From Saussurea involucrata (lineage: Eukaryota; Streptophyta; Magnoliopsida; Asterales; Asteraceae), in NCBI GenBank assembly GCA_033807775.1, contig CM066312.1, positions 28,741,696 through 28,805,695 on the forward strand: 64,000 nucleotides of DNA, written 5' to 3'. Under the pieces are notes generated by a model, which did not search any database, was not told the origin of the DNA, and saw only the letters and a program-made list of their open reading frames with translations. Below, piece after piece: positions 11,137 through 21,425 of this stretch; positions within the stretch are counted from its first letter, which is position 1; each line of letters opens with the position of its first letter. Position numbers and translations under genes: made by a program.

Positions 11137-12318
11137 TTGGTGGCCGGGAATAAAAAAAGCATTGCTCAACATGTGGAAGGTTTTACTACTTGTAAGAAGG
11201 TAAAAATTGAACATCAAAAGCCATTTGGTCAGTTACAACGATTAGAAATACCTATGTGGAAATGGGATCAGATTACTACAGATTTCATCACAAAGTTACC
11301 AAGAACTCCGAAGGGATTTGATTCTATTTGGGTGATAGTCGACAGGTTGACGACGTCTGCACACTTTTTATCGATAAAGGAAACTGATTCATTGGAACGA
11401 TTAGCTAAATTGTACATTGATGAAATAGTAACTCGACATGGAGTTCGGATCTCGATCATTTCTGATCGTGATAGTCGTTTTACTTCAAGATTCTGGAGAA
11501 GTTTTCAAAAGGAAATGGGGACGCAAATAAAGTTAAGCACATCATATCATCCTCAAACTGACGGTCAGAGTGAACGAACGATTCAGACATTAGAAGATAT
11601 GCTCCGGGCTTGCATTGTTGACTTTGGGGGAGCGTGGGATAAACATTTACCATTGATCGAATATGCCTATAACAGCAGTTATCATTCCAGCATACAAGCG
11701 GCACCGTTTGAAGTTTTATATGGTAGAAAATGTCGAACTCCTTTGTGTTGGAACGAAGTGGGGGAGAAACAGCTAGCGGGGCCGGATATAGTTCAGTTAA
11801 CCGCGAATAAGGTTACTCAGATTCGAGAAAGATTGAAAGTGGCTCAAGATAGACAGAAAAGCTACGCCGACCGACGCCGGAAACCGTTAGAATTCCAAGT
11901 TGGAGATTTTGTAATGTTAAAATTCTCACCTTGGAAAGGAGTCCTTTGGTTTGGGAAACAAGGTAAGCTTAGTCCAAGGTATATCGGGCCGTTTGCAATT
12001 ACAGAAAGGATCGGTGAAGTAGCATACAGGTTGGATCTTCCGCCAGAGTTAAGCAGGATTCATAACGCGTTTCATATATCGACTTTTCGAAAGTGTTTAG
12101 TTACGCCAGATCAAGCAGTTTCTCTACCAGATATACAAGTTGAGGAAAAGCTAAATTATGTGGAAGAACCAGAAGCAATAGTTGATCACAAGGTTAAAGA
12201 GTTGCAGAACAAAGTAATCAGACAAGTGAATGTTCAGTGGCGACATCAAAGAGGTCAGGATGCTACTTGGGAATCAGAATCAGAAATGAGAACCAAGTAC
12301 CCATACCTTTTTGCCTAA
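11137..12318 (+). pseudogene. Integrase core plus chromodomain, tandem unit 2
   Basis: A 393-codon open frame with no ATG at its start (first codon TTG). The first in-frame ATG is the one encoding MWKWDQITTDF. It keeps the D,D,E core (TTDFITKLP, ISDRDSRF, QTDGQSE), the GPF module and the chromodomain tail TWESESEMRTKYPYLF. The zinc finger is incomplete: its histidine half lies before the unit and EGFTTCKK has Phe in place of the first Cys. No promoter or gag/RT is attached, so expression as an enzyme is unlikely. It is free of the nonsense codon seen in unit 1. Confidence 0.85.
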
Positions 12319-12356
12319 CAGAAATCCGGGGTGGAATTCTTTTGAGGGGGAGATGA

Positions 12357-12958
12357 TGTAATACCCCGGGTAAGTTCGTTAGTTAAATTATAGTTCCGTT
12401 AAATTTTTTAATTTTATAATTAGTGTTTAGAGTAAGTTTGGGGTAAATTTATAAGTTTAAGGGTGAATTGGTTAATTGTGAATAGTTTAAGGCTAAGAGG
12501 GTAAATTAGTTTGATAATATCTAATTAGGTGTCCAGATATTTTCATTTACAGCAGAAAATCACTAGGTGTTGTATGTGTTTTGAGAGAAAGAGAGAAAGA
12601 AGAAAAAGGAAGGGTTAGGGCTCCATTTAGTGTGTTTGGAGGTGATTACTGGTATGTTCCTTTACAAATTATGTATGTAATTGATAGTAGATAGTTTCTA
12701 TCGGAGTAGAATCGTTCATTTCATGTTTAGGATTGATTCTGTCAATTTCTGGGTAAAAAGTAGTCAAACCGACAGAGGTTTCTGGATAGATTGAATGTGT
12801 CTGGATAGTTCGTTGGTAGTGTCCGGTGGTTTTGATTGATGGTGTCCGGACGATTCATCTACCCGGTAAGTACCCCTTTTCTTTAAGTTTCCGGATGATA
12901 TAAGATACCGGATGGAATCCGGGTTACTTTGGTTTCCGGGTGTCATCCGGATTGTTTA
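12357..12958 (+). repeat. Partial LTR of G, unit 2
   Basis: 602 bp, same cut point as the partial LTR of unit 1. It differs from it by single bases, for example TTTGGAGGTG for TTTGTAGGTG. Confidence 0.95.
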
Positions 12959-12977
12959 AAGATCTAAAACAATTCTA

Positions 12978-14159
12978 TTGGTGGCCGGGAATAAAAAAAG
13001 CATTGCTCAACATGTGGAAGGTTTTACTACTTGTAAGAAGGTAAAAATTGAACATCAAAAGCCATTTGGTCAGTTACAACGATTAGAAATACCTATGTGG
13101 AAATGGGATCAGATTACTACAGATTTCATCACAAAGTTACCAAGAACTCTGAAGGGATTTGATTCTATTTGGGTGATAGTCGACAGGTTGACGACGTCTG
13201 CACACTTTTTATCGATAAAGGAAACTGATTCATTGGAACGATTAGCTAAATTGTACATTGATGAAATAGTAACTCGACATGGAGTTCGGATCTCGATCAT
13301 TTCTGATCGTGATAGTCGTTTTACTTCAAGATTCTGGAGAAGTTTTCAAAAGGAAATGGGGACGCAAATAAAGTTAAGCACATCATATCATCCTCAAACT
13401 GACGGTCAGAGTGAACGAACGATTCAGACATTAGAAGATATGCTCTGGGCTTGCATTGTTGACTTTGGGGGAGCGTGGGATAAACATTTACCATTGATCG
13501 AATATGCCTATAACAGCAGTTATCATTCCAGCATACAAGCGGCACCGTTTGAAGTTTTATATGGTAGAAAATGTCGAACTCCTTTGTGTTGGAACGAAGT
13601 GGGGGAGAAACAGCTAGCGGGGCCGGATATAGTTCAGTTAACCGCGAATAAGGTTACTCAGATTCGAGAAAGATTGAAAGTGGCTCAAGATAGACAGAAA
13701 AGCTACGCCGACCGACGCCGGAAACCGTTAGAATTCCAAGTTGGAGATTTTGTAATGTTAAAATTCTCACCTTGGAAAGGAGTCCTTTGGTTTGGGAAAC
13801 AAGGTAAGCTTAGTCCAAGGTATATCGGGCCGTTTGCAATTACAGAAAGGATCGGTGAAGTAGCATACAGGTTGGATCTTCCGCCAGAGTTAAGCAGGAT
13901 TCATAACGCGTTTCATATATCGACTTTTCGAAAGTGTTTAGTTACGCCAGATCAAGCAGTTTCTCTACCAGATATACAAGTTGAGGAAAAGCTAAATTAT
14001 GTGGAAGAACCAGAAGCAATAGTTGATCACAAGGTTAAAGAGTTGCAGAACAAAGTAATCAGACAAGTGAATGTTCAGTGGCGACATCAAAGAGGTCAGG
14101 ATGCTACTTGGGAATCAGAATCAGAAATGAGAACCAAGTACCCATACCTTTTTGCCTAA
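12978..14159 (+). pseudogene. Integrase core plus chromodomain, tandem unit 3
   Basis: Nearly identical 393-codon frame to unit 2, again opening with TTG and with EGFTTCKK. Visible differences are PRTLKGFD in place of PRTPKGFD and EDMLWACI in place of EDMLRACI. D,D,E residues, GPF module and chromodomain are kept. Interpretation is as for unit 2: a by-product of the tandem amplification, not an independent gene. Confidence 0.85.
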
Positions 14160-14197
14160 CAGAAATCCGGGGTGGAATTCTTTTGAGGGGGAGATGA

Positions 14198-14799
14198 TGT
14201 AATACCCCGGGTAAGTTCGTTAGTTAAATTATAGTTCCGTTAAATTTTTTAATTTTATAATTAGTGTTTAGAGTAAGTTTGGGGTAAATTTATAAGTTTA
14301 AGGGTGAATTGGTTAATTGTGAATAGTTTAAGGCTAAGAGGGTAAATTAGTTTGATAATATCTAATTAGGTGTCCAGATATTTTCATTTACAGCAGAAAA
14401 TCACTAGGTGTTGTATGTGTTTTGAGAGAAAGAGAGAAAGAAGAAAAAGGAAGGGTTAGGGCTCCATTTAGTGTGTTTGGAGGTGATTACTGGTATGTTC
14501 CTTTACAAATTATGTATGTAATTGATAGTAGATAGTTTCTATCGGAGTAGAATCGTTCATTTCATGTTTAGGATTGATTCTGTCAATTTCTGGGTAAAAA
14601 GTAGTCAAACCGACAGAGGTTTCTGGATAGATTGAATGTGTCTGGATAGTTCGTTGGTAGTGTCCGGTGGTTTTGATTGCTGGTGTCCGGACGATTCATC
14701 TACCCGGTAAGTACCCCTTTTCTTTAAGTTTCCGGATGATATAAGATACCGGATGGAATCCGGGTTACTTTGGTTTCCGGGTGTCATCCGGATTGTTTA
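14198..14799 (+). repeat. Partial LTR of G, unit 3
   Basis: 602 bp, same cut point as the other partial LTRs, joined directly to unit 4. Confidence 0.95.
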
Positions 14800-14818
14800 A
14801 AGATCTAAAACAATTCTA

Positions 14819-16000
14819 TTGGTGGCCGGGAATAAAAAAAGCATTGCTCAACATGTGGAAGGTTTTACTACTTGTAAGAAGGTAAAAATTGAACATCAAA
14901 AGCCATTTGGTCAGTTACAACGATTAGAAATACCTATGTGGAAATGGGATCAGATTACTACAGATTTCATCACAAAGTTACCAAGAACTCCGAAGGGATT
15001 TGATTCTATTTGGGTGATAGTCGACAGGTTGACGACGTCTGCACACTTTTTATCGATAAAGGAAATTGATTCATTGGAACGATTAGCTAAATTGTACATT
15101 GATGAAATAGTAACTCGACATGGAGTTCGGATCTCGATCATTTCTGATCGTGATAGTCGTTTTACTTCAAGATTCTGGAGAAGTTTTCAAAAGGAAATGG
15201 GGACGCAAATAAAGTTAAGCACATCATATCATCCTCAAACTGACGGTCAGAGTGAACGAACGATTCAGACATTAGAAGATATGCTCCGGGCTTGCATTGT
15301 TGACTTTGGGGGAGCGTGGGATAAACATTTACCATTGATCGAATATGCCTATAACAGCAGTTATCATTCCAGCATACAAGCGGCACCGTTTGAAGTTTTA
15401 TATGGTAGAAAATGTCGAACTCCTTTGTGTTGGAACGAAGTGGGGGAGAAACAGCTAGCGGGGCCGGATATAGTTCAGTTAACCGCGAATAAGGTTACTC
15501 AGATTCGAGAAAGATTGAAAGTGGCTCAAGATAGACAGAAAAGCTACGCCGACCGACGCCGGAAACCGTTAGAATTCCAAGTTGGAGATTTTGTAATGTT
15601 AAAATTCTCACCTTGGAAAGGAGTCCTTTGGTTTGGGAAACAAGGTAAGCTTAGTCCAAGGTATATCGGGCCGTTTGCAATTACAGAAAGGATCGGTGAA
15701 GTAGCATACAGGTTGGATCTTCCGCCAGAGTTAAGCAGGATTCATAACGCGTTTCATATATCGACTTTTCGAAAGTGTTTAGTTACGCCAGATCAAGCAG
15801 TTTCTCTACCAGATATACAAGTTGAGGAAAAGCTAAATTATGTGGAAGAACCAGAAGCAATAGTTGATCACAAGGTTAAAGAGTTGCAGAACAAAGTAAT
15901 CAGACAAGTGAATGTTCAGTGGCGACATCAAAGAGGTCAGGATGCTACTTGGGAATCAGAATCAGAAATGAGAACCAAGTACCCATACCTTTTTGCCTAA
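14819..16000 (+). pseudogene. Integrase core plus chromodomain, tandem unit 4
   Basis: The last 393-codon copy. It differs from unit 2 at SIKEIDSL (Thr to Ile). D,D,E core, GPF module and chromodomain are intact; the zinc-finger Cys is Phe as in units 2 and 3. It is followed by the polypurine tract and the complete 3' LTR, so it occupies the position of the element's normal 3' end. Confidence 0.85.
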
Positions 16001-16038
16001 CAGAAATCCGGGGTGGAATTCTTTTGAGGGGGAGATGA

Positions 16039-17652
16039 TGTAATACCCCGGGTAAGTTCGTTAGTTAAATTATAGTTCCGTTAAATTTTTTAATTTTATA
16101 ATTAGTGTTTAGAGTAAGTTTGGGGTAAATTTATAAGTTTAAGGGTGAATTGGTTAATTGTGAATAGTTTAAGGCTAAGAGGGTAAATTAGTTTGATAAT
16201 ATCTAATTAGGTGTCCAGATATTTTCATTTACAGCAGAAAATCACTAGGTGTTGTATGTGTTTTGAGAGAAAGAGAGAAAGAAGAAAAAGGAAGGGTTAG
16301 GGCTCCATTTAGTGTGTTTGGAGGTGATTACTGGTATGTTCCTTTACAAATTATGTATGTAATTGATAGTAGATAGTTTCTATCGGAGTAGAATCGTTCA
16401 TTTCATGTTTAGGATTGATTCTGTCAATTTCTGGGTAAAAAGTAGTCAAACCGACAGAGGTTTCTGGATAGATTGAATGTGTCTGGATAGTTCGTTGGTA
16501 GTGTCCGGTGGTTTTGATTGCTGGTGTCCGGACGATTCATCTACCCGGTAAGTACCCCTTTTCTTTAAGTTTCCGGATGATATAAGATACCGGATGGAAT
16601 CCGGGTTACTTTGGTTTCCGGGTGTCATCCGGATTGTTTATGCCGTCCGGAAAGGTTATGCTGTCCGGAAAGATGTGTTGTCCGGAAACTTTGAGCTGTT
16701 TGGTCATTTTTTAGATTTCAGATACTTTTAGCTATGATTTTTGAATGAGGACTGAATAAGGTTTTCTAAAAAAAATTATAGGGGCGTTGCCCCCAGACCC
16801 CGCAAGGGCGTTGCCCCTTGACCCCATCTGCTAACCGGGTAGCGGGACCCCCGTGTTAAGTCGCCGTAGGGAAACAACTAAGGATAAGAGTTTGATAGGA
16901 TAAATAGGATTCTCAGCCTGCTAGAGAGTCTTCTGTGTTCTATATGGTAAAGAGATACGTGTATTTATTTGTTTCAGATATTGTGAATTTGAAGTGAAAG
17001 ACTGAATCTATTGAAAAGGCTTGGAAAGGATTTTTGGTGATAAGCAAAAGAGGTGAGTTTTACTTTAAAACGTTTTGAAACTGGAATACATATATGCGTG
17101 GATTGGGAATGTGATAGATGGTATGCTTATGTGTTTATGTATGTAATATAATATATTGAGATATTATATTTACATGAGTATTCTACTATACGAGAATATG
17201 TGGCCGTGCTTAGGACCGGTGTGTTGGCTGTAATAGTCGTACAACGTTGTTGGCTGTAATTGTCGTACAGCGAAGATAATTTATTAGTTGGCTTGCAACC
17301 AACTAATATGGCTAAGAGAATGAGATGGGAAAATACATGATGATTTTCTCACTAGACCTTTAGGTCTAACCCTCATTTTGTTTTTAAAATATGTATTCTA
17401 GGTTATGGATCAAGTAAGGACAAGTAAGCTGGGTAATCGGTGAATAGCTTTTGAGAAGGCGTATATTTTTTAAGATTATGACATGTTTTGTAGTTATGAT
17501 GTAATGTAACTAGGGAAAAAGTTTGTAATGAATTATCTTATTTTGGATTGTAAAGACTAGCGGACCGTATTTGTTATAAGATGTATCTTGTTATGTAACG
17601 ACGTTATGCAATGTATGTTATTTGTTATATATTTGGAAACTGGGTTGTTACA
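16039..17652 (+). repeat. 3' LTR of chromovirus G
   Basis: 1,614 bp, TG...CA, followed by the target duplication TTTAG at 17653-17657. It carries two GC hairpin words (GGGGCGTTGCCCC and GGGCGTTGCCCC, about 16780-16820) where the 5' LTR has one. It lacks the roughly 70-bp stretch present near the 3' end of the 5' LTR. Confidence 0.95.
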
Positions 17653-17657
17653 TTTAG

Positions 17658-19471
17658 GAATCTGTAGTTTATCAAAATCATAGAGATTTGTTGGTGCCCT
17701 TTTCAAAACCACATTTTCCTCCAAACCTAATCCCATTTTTGGATTATAAAATCTTGTGTCTTTAACATTGCTTGTGAGAAGATTCAAGGTTTGTTGAGTT
17801 TGACCACTTTTCAAATTAAGGTCTTCCAACTCTTTGATTTTTGTGTACAAATTATTTCTTTCCTCAAATAACATATCAAATTTAATTTGTAAATCACCCT
17901 TCCCATCTTTAACTTCTGAGAGTTCACTTTTCAATTCAGAAATCTTTTTCAAAAGATCAGAATTCTCATTTCTGACTTTTTGTTTCTCAACCTCAGATTC
18001 TTCAAATTGTTCTTTCATTATTTCCTTTTCTGTTCTGAATTTGTTAACCAAAATTCTTTCACCTTTTATATGTTTTCTGAGTTTAACAAATTCAGCATTC
18101 ATATTGCCAATCTGAGTCATTAAATCAATTTCAAGTGCGGAATGTACCTCCGTTGAAGATTCAGAACCTGCATCTTCATAGTCAGAATCATCTTCATTCT
18201 TTATCTTAGCCATATAGCTTTGCATCTGTGAAAAATGAATGCAGTCCTCTTCATCAGAAGTATAGTATAACCAATTTTCTTGTTCTGCAAGCATTGCAAT
18301 ACCATTGTCTTTGGTTTTGGCTAGCTGAGCCTTCTTTGTGTAGTATTCATAGTCCTTGACTACTTTTACTCTGCAGTCCCTTGCATAATGACCAGATTTT
18401 TCACACTTAAAACACAAATTCTTTTATTTTCTCTCTTCCTTCTCTTCTTTCTTCTCAATCTTAATTTCTTCTCTGTCTTCCTTCTTCTTGTATTTCTCTT
18501 CTGAACTCCCCTGTTCTCTTCTGTATTTACCCTTAAACTTATTCTTTCCATATCTCTTGTTGAAAGTATTAGTTAACAAGGCTAATTTCTCAGCAATCAG
18601 TTTGATATCATCATTTTCTTCAGATCCATTCTTCTTTCTCAGATTCCTCCTCTAACTTTGGTATTTCAGACAAATACGCAGATTTCTTGGATGTTTTGGA
18701 TGATTTGGTGACTTTGGATTTTGAAAGCAAAGCTAACTGATCAGAAACACTTTTCTTTTCCTCAACCACTTGCTTAACAGAATCCTCATGTTGATTCAGA
18801 ACACAAAATAGATCATTCAGATCTTCTTCACACATATCCTTGTTCATCTGAAGACTTATTGCAAACGATGGCCATTCTGAATTAAGACAATTCAGAAATT
18901 TGTAGTTGATTTATGACTTTGTTTTCTTCAATCCATTCCTTCTGAGATCGTTCAATATTGTGCAAAACTTGTTGTAAGTCTGAGTTAAACTTTTTGACTC
19001 CTTTACTTTGAATCTTTCGTAAGCATTGATGCTTTGATTCAATTTTGCTTGAATTGATTTGAGAGTTCCCAGCATTTGCTTTTCCAGTTCATCCCACATT
19101 TCCTTTGCTGATGTTCCACTGTCAATTCTATTGAAAACCTCATTAGGAACTGCCAAAGTCATCAAGGTAAGAGCTCTTTTGTCTATTGCATGTCTCTGTT
19201 TCTGTGCTTCTGTATATTGTGAAAAACTTTTCTTCACACTGGTAGCAGGAATCTCTGGTGTAGTATCCGTTGCAGGTGTAGCAGCAACATCTACATAAAC
19301 TTCAATAGGACCTTCGCGAATAGAGATCATCAAGTTCTCATTAATATTATCTAGGAATTGAATCATTCGAATCTTCCATTGCTGATATTCTTCAAGAATA
19401 AGAACAGGTGGCTTCGTTTCAGATCCCATCCAGAAACATTCTTTAGAAGACATGATTGTAAGATGACTCAA
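17658..19471 (-). pseudogene. gag: Copia element A: gag and coiled-coil spacer (proximal part)
   Basis: Transcribed leftward. The start is at 19471 or, more like its relatives, the second ATG at 19453 (MSSKECFWMGSETKPP). The copia capsid region shows EEYQQWKIRMIQFLDNINEN and AKEMWDELEKQM. An in-frame stop at 18911-18913 interrupts it; the same frame resumes with KFLNCLNSEW and runs to a second break near 18620, followed by a frameshift. The zinc knuckle CFKCEKSGHYARDC lies near 18375-18416, just after another stop. A coiled-coil region rich in Glu/Lys follows (ELKSELSEVKDGKG, FDMLFEERNNLYTKIKELED). The ORF is then cut by chromovirus G and continues at 2266-1541. Confidence 0.82.
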
Positions 19472-19647
19472 CAGAAAGACAAATTCAAATTTCTTAAATC
19501 AAAACAGAACGAATTCAAGAATTACTAAGAATTCAAGAATTGCGAGTAGCAGCGGAATCAATTGACGAATTGATTAAGAAATCTTCAAGAATGCGATCAA
19601 GAAACCCTCGAGAACATGATCTTGAACGAATTTGTTTGTTGATAAGC

Positions 19648-19659
19648 TCTGATACCAAT
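19648..19659 (-). other. Primer binding site of copia A
   Basis: On the minus strand TTGGTATCAGAGC follows the LTR end directly; it is complementary to initiator Met tRNA. Confidence 0.85.
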
Positions 19660-20186
19660 TGTAGAAACTAGGATTCAATCTTACAATCAATTATGAACAA
19701 TCAATCAGTAAATGATAGAGAATTGGATCAAACAAACTAGTATTCAATCAGAAACAGATTACAGATCTAGAGAGAGAGTCTCTCAAATATTACAAAAGTG
19801 CATACGAAGTTATGCGGGAAAGTTAGTTAGCTAAACAGTGCTAACTTCTATATATACTGTAAGGATATGCTAAAGCTACAGTACATATACATGAAAGGCT
19901 AATAGAACTATATCCTGTCATAAGTTCTGAACATGTTGTTCAGAACTTCTGAACATTCTTCTGATAAAGCCCTTCAGAACATCCTTCAAGTACTTGGATA
20001 TTTTCAACTTTATCTTCAGAACTTCTGAGTCTCCTACTCAGAACATTGACCCTTCTGTTCAGCTTCCACACTTAGGAATCTTTCTGAGATTCTCCAGTCA
20101 GAACTTCTGAGTCTTCTTACTCATAACACTGAGTCTTCTATCCAGATCCAACACTTGTAAGTTTTGACAAAACTTCAGATCTAACA
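19660..20186 (-). repeat. 5' LTR of copia element A
   Basis: 527 bp. On the minus strand it runs TGTTAGATCTG...AGTTTCTACA and adjoins the primer site. A TATA-like word lies near 19848-19858. It contains at least three copies of the odd palindrome TCAGAACTTCTGA and many halves of it. The matching 3' LTR is outside the window to the left. Confidence 0.85.
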
Positions 20187-20537
20187 AAGATGTTTCACCT
20201 TTACCCTAAAATCATTTGCAAATCCTAGTTTTGATGAGGAAAATAATCAGAGAACTAATACGCCAGAGGGTTTTCAAAGGAATTACAGAGCTCTGATGTT
20301 TATGTCAGAGGCTCTAGTAAAATATTCCAAAGATCTGATTCTGGGTATAAGTTCAGAGATATAGTCAAAAAGGTTTTCATTAGAATAGGTTTTCCCTTTC
20401 TTCAAAAAGATTTTTCTTGTGTCCAACAAGCTAAGTCATGAAGATTTTAATTTTTTTTTGACTTGCTCCCCCTTAAACAATGCTTATTTTTCTTTTAAGC
20501 TCCCCCTAAAATGATGAGCTTATTCAAAGATTTATCT
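20187..20537 (-). other. 3' noncoding part of copia element C
   Basis: B's target duplication (TATCT at 20533-20537 and 35870-35874) shows this stretch was once continuous with 35870 onward, so it lies 3' of C's pol. No ORF is seen. On the minus strand it has two polypurine tracts (TTAGGGGGAGCTT and TTAAGGGGGAGCAAG, about 20461-20512), as found after the RT of element B. Its left end meets the LTR of A. Confidence 0.7.
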
Positions 20538-21243
20538 TGTTGGTTCCGCTTTACCTTAACAATGATTTAAATACCTATAGTTCAAACAGATAAGAGTTGC
20601 GGAAACGTTTTAGTGAACTAAACAGATATTGTTTGATAGAATAGACACATAATATCGAATACACAAATTGGAAATAACTCAGATAATTAGATCAATAACC
20701 CACTGTATATTGATATAAATGGAACACCAAGAATACCGAAAGTTATACAAGAAATATGCTCTAAGAGTGTGTATGTCGTGCAAAAGCTTAATAGAAGAAC
20801 TCTACATGAGTCTTATATTTATACTATTCATCGGGGGACAAGTTCTAGACATAAAGGACTAAAAGGTACAAGACACGATCGTGGAACTGCTACTGGTACA
20901 ACGTTAATGTAGTGCGCTGTTTTCTGCTAGAGCTGAAACCCATCAGAGTTTGACACGTGGAGTTGTCCGGGCACGCTTTGTACGAATGATCTTCAGAATC
21001 TTCGTACAACAGAGATCGTAAGAAGCACGATGATCTTCCTCTTGATAATCTTCTAAGTCTCCAGTCTCTATACCACAGAGGCTCTGTCAAGTGTGGCAGA
21101 GGCTCTGTGGCCTTGTCTTCTGTGAACGAGTTTCTGTTGATTCTTCACTTCGGTCTTCTTGGTGACTCGACAGAGCCTCTGTCGAAGTCTATACTTAGCT
21201 AATTTCTCAATACTTCTATAAACAATAGAAGTTGGAGCTAACA
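20538..21243 (-). repeat. 3' LTR of copia B, outer copy
   Basis: 706 bp. On the minus strand it runs TGTTAGCTCCAAC...GGAACCAACA, with its outer edge at the TATCT duplication. It is preceded on that strand by CTCAGGGGGAGATTG. A TATA-like AGTATAAATATAAG (minus) lies near 20813-20827. It contains ACAGAGGCTCTGT palindromes. Confidence 0.93.
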
Positions 21244-21425
21244 ATCTCCCCCTGAGTGTTGAGAAATAAAAATTTGAAACAAGCAAGGTTTTCTAAACTA
21301 AGTACACGACAGAAGATAATTGACCTCCGTTGAAACTTTACTTTTCATTTAAAATTATGCCAGAGGCACTTACATTTGATTACATTGTGATATGAAAAGT
21401 AAAAGTAGCAGAGGTTGGTGTCCGA

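Larger units (their letters stand above)
9277..16640 (+). repeat. Four tandem copies of a 1,841-bp integrase/chromodomain/partial-LTR unit
   Basis: Units are 9277-11117, 11118-12958, 12959-14799 and 14800-16640, all exactly 1,841 bp. Each begins inside the integrase zinc-finger region (AAGATCTAAAACAATTC), runs through the chromodomain, the polypurine tract and the first 602 bp of the LTR, and breaks at ATCCGGATTGTTTA. Only the last unit continues into the rest of the LTR. The joint shares only about two bases (TA) between LTR and integrase. Unit 1 differs from units 2-4 at several sites (stop at 9554, GATGAT versus GATGAA, CGATATCATAG versus CGACATCAAAG). Units 2-4 are nearly identical to one another. 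Confidence 0.95.
2267..17652 (+). mobile_element. Ty3/gypsy chromovirus G (Tekay/Del-like), internally amplified
   Basis: The element is flanked by TTTAG at 2262-2266 and 17653-17657, a perfect 5-bp target duplication, and sits inside the gag spacer of copia element A. Ends are TGTAATACCCCGGG and GGTTGTTACA. Order: 5' LTR, primer site, gag, protease, RT-RNase H-partial integrase (copy 1), RT-RNase H-integrase-chromodomain (copy 2), a partial LTR, three more integrase-chromodomain units each but the last ending in a partial LTR, and the full 3' LTR. Subtracting the duplicated parts (1,772 bp and 3 x 1,841 bp) leaves about 8.1 kb. The domain order PR-RT-RH-IN and the C-terminal chromodomain place it among chromoviruses. 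Confidence 0.95.

Noticed and set aside
11137..12318. Three intact integrase ORFs as functional domesticated integrase genes
   Set aside because: No ATG at the start, incomplete zinc finger, no own promoter, and near-identity explained by recent tandem copying.
19448..19660. Separate promoter or small gene between gag A and its LTR
   Set aside because: Only the short leader between the primer site and the gag start; no box or frame of note.
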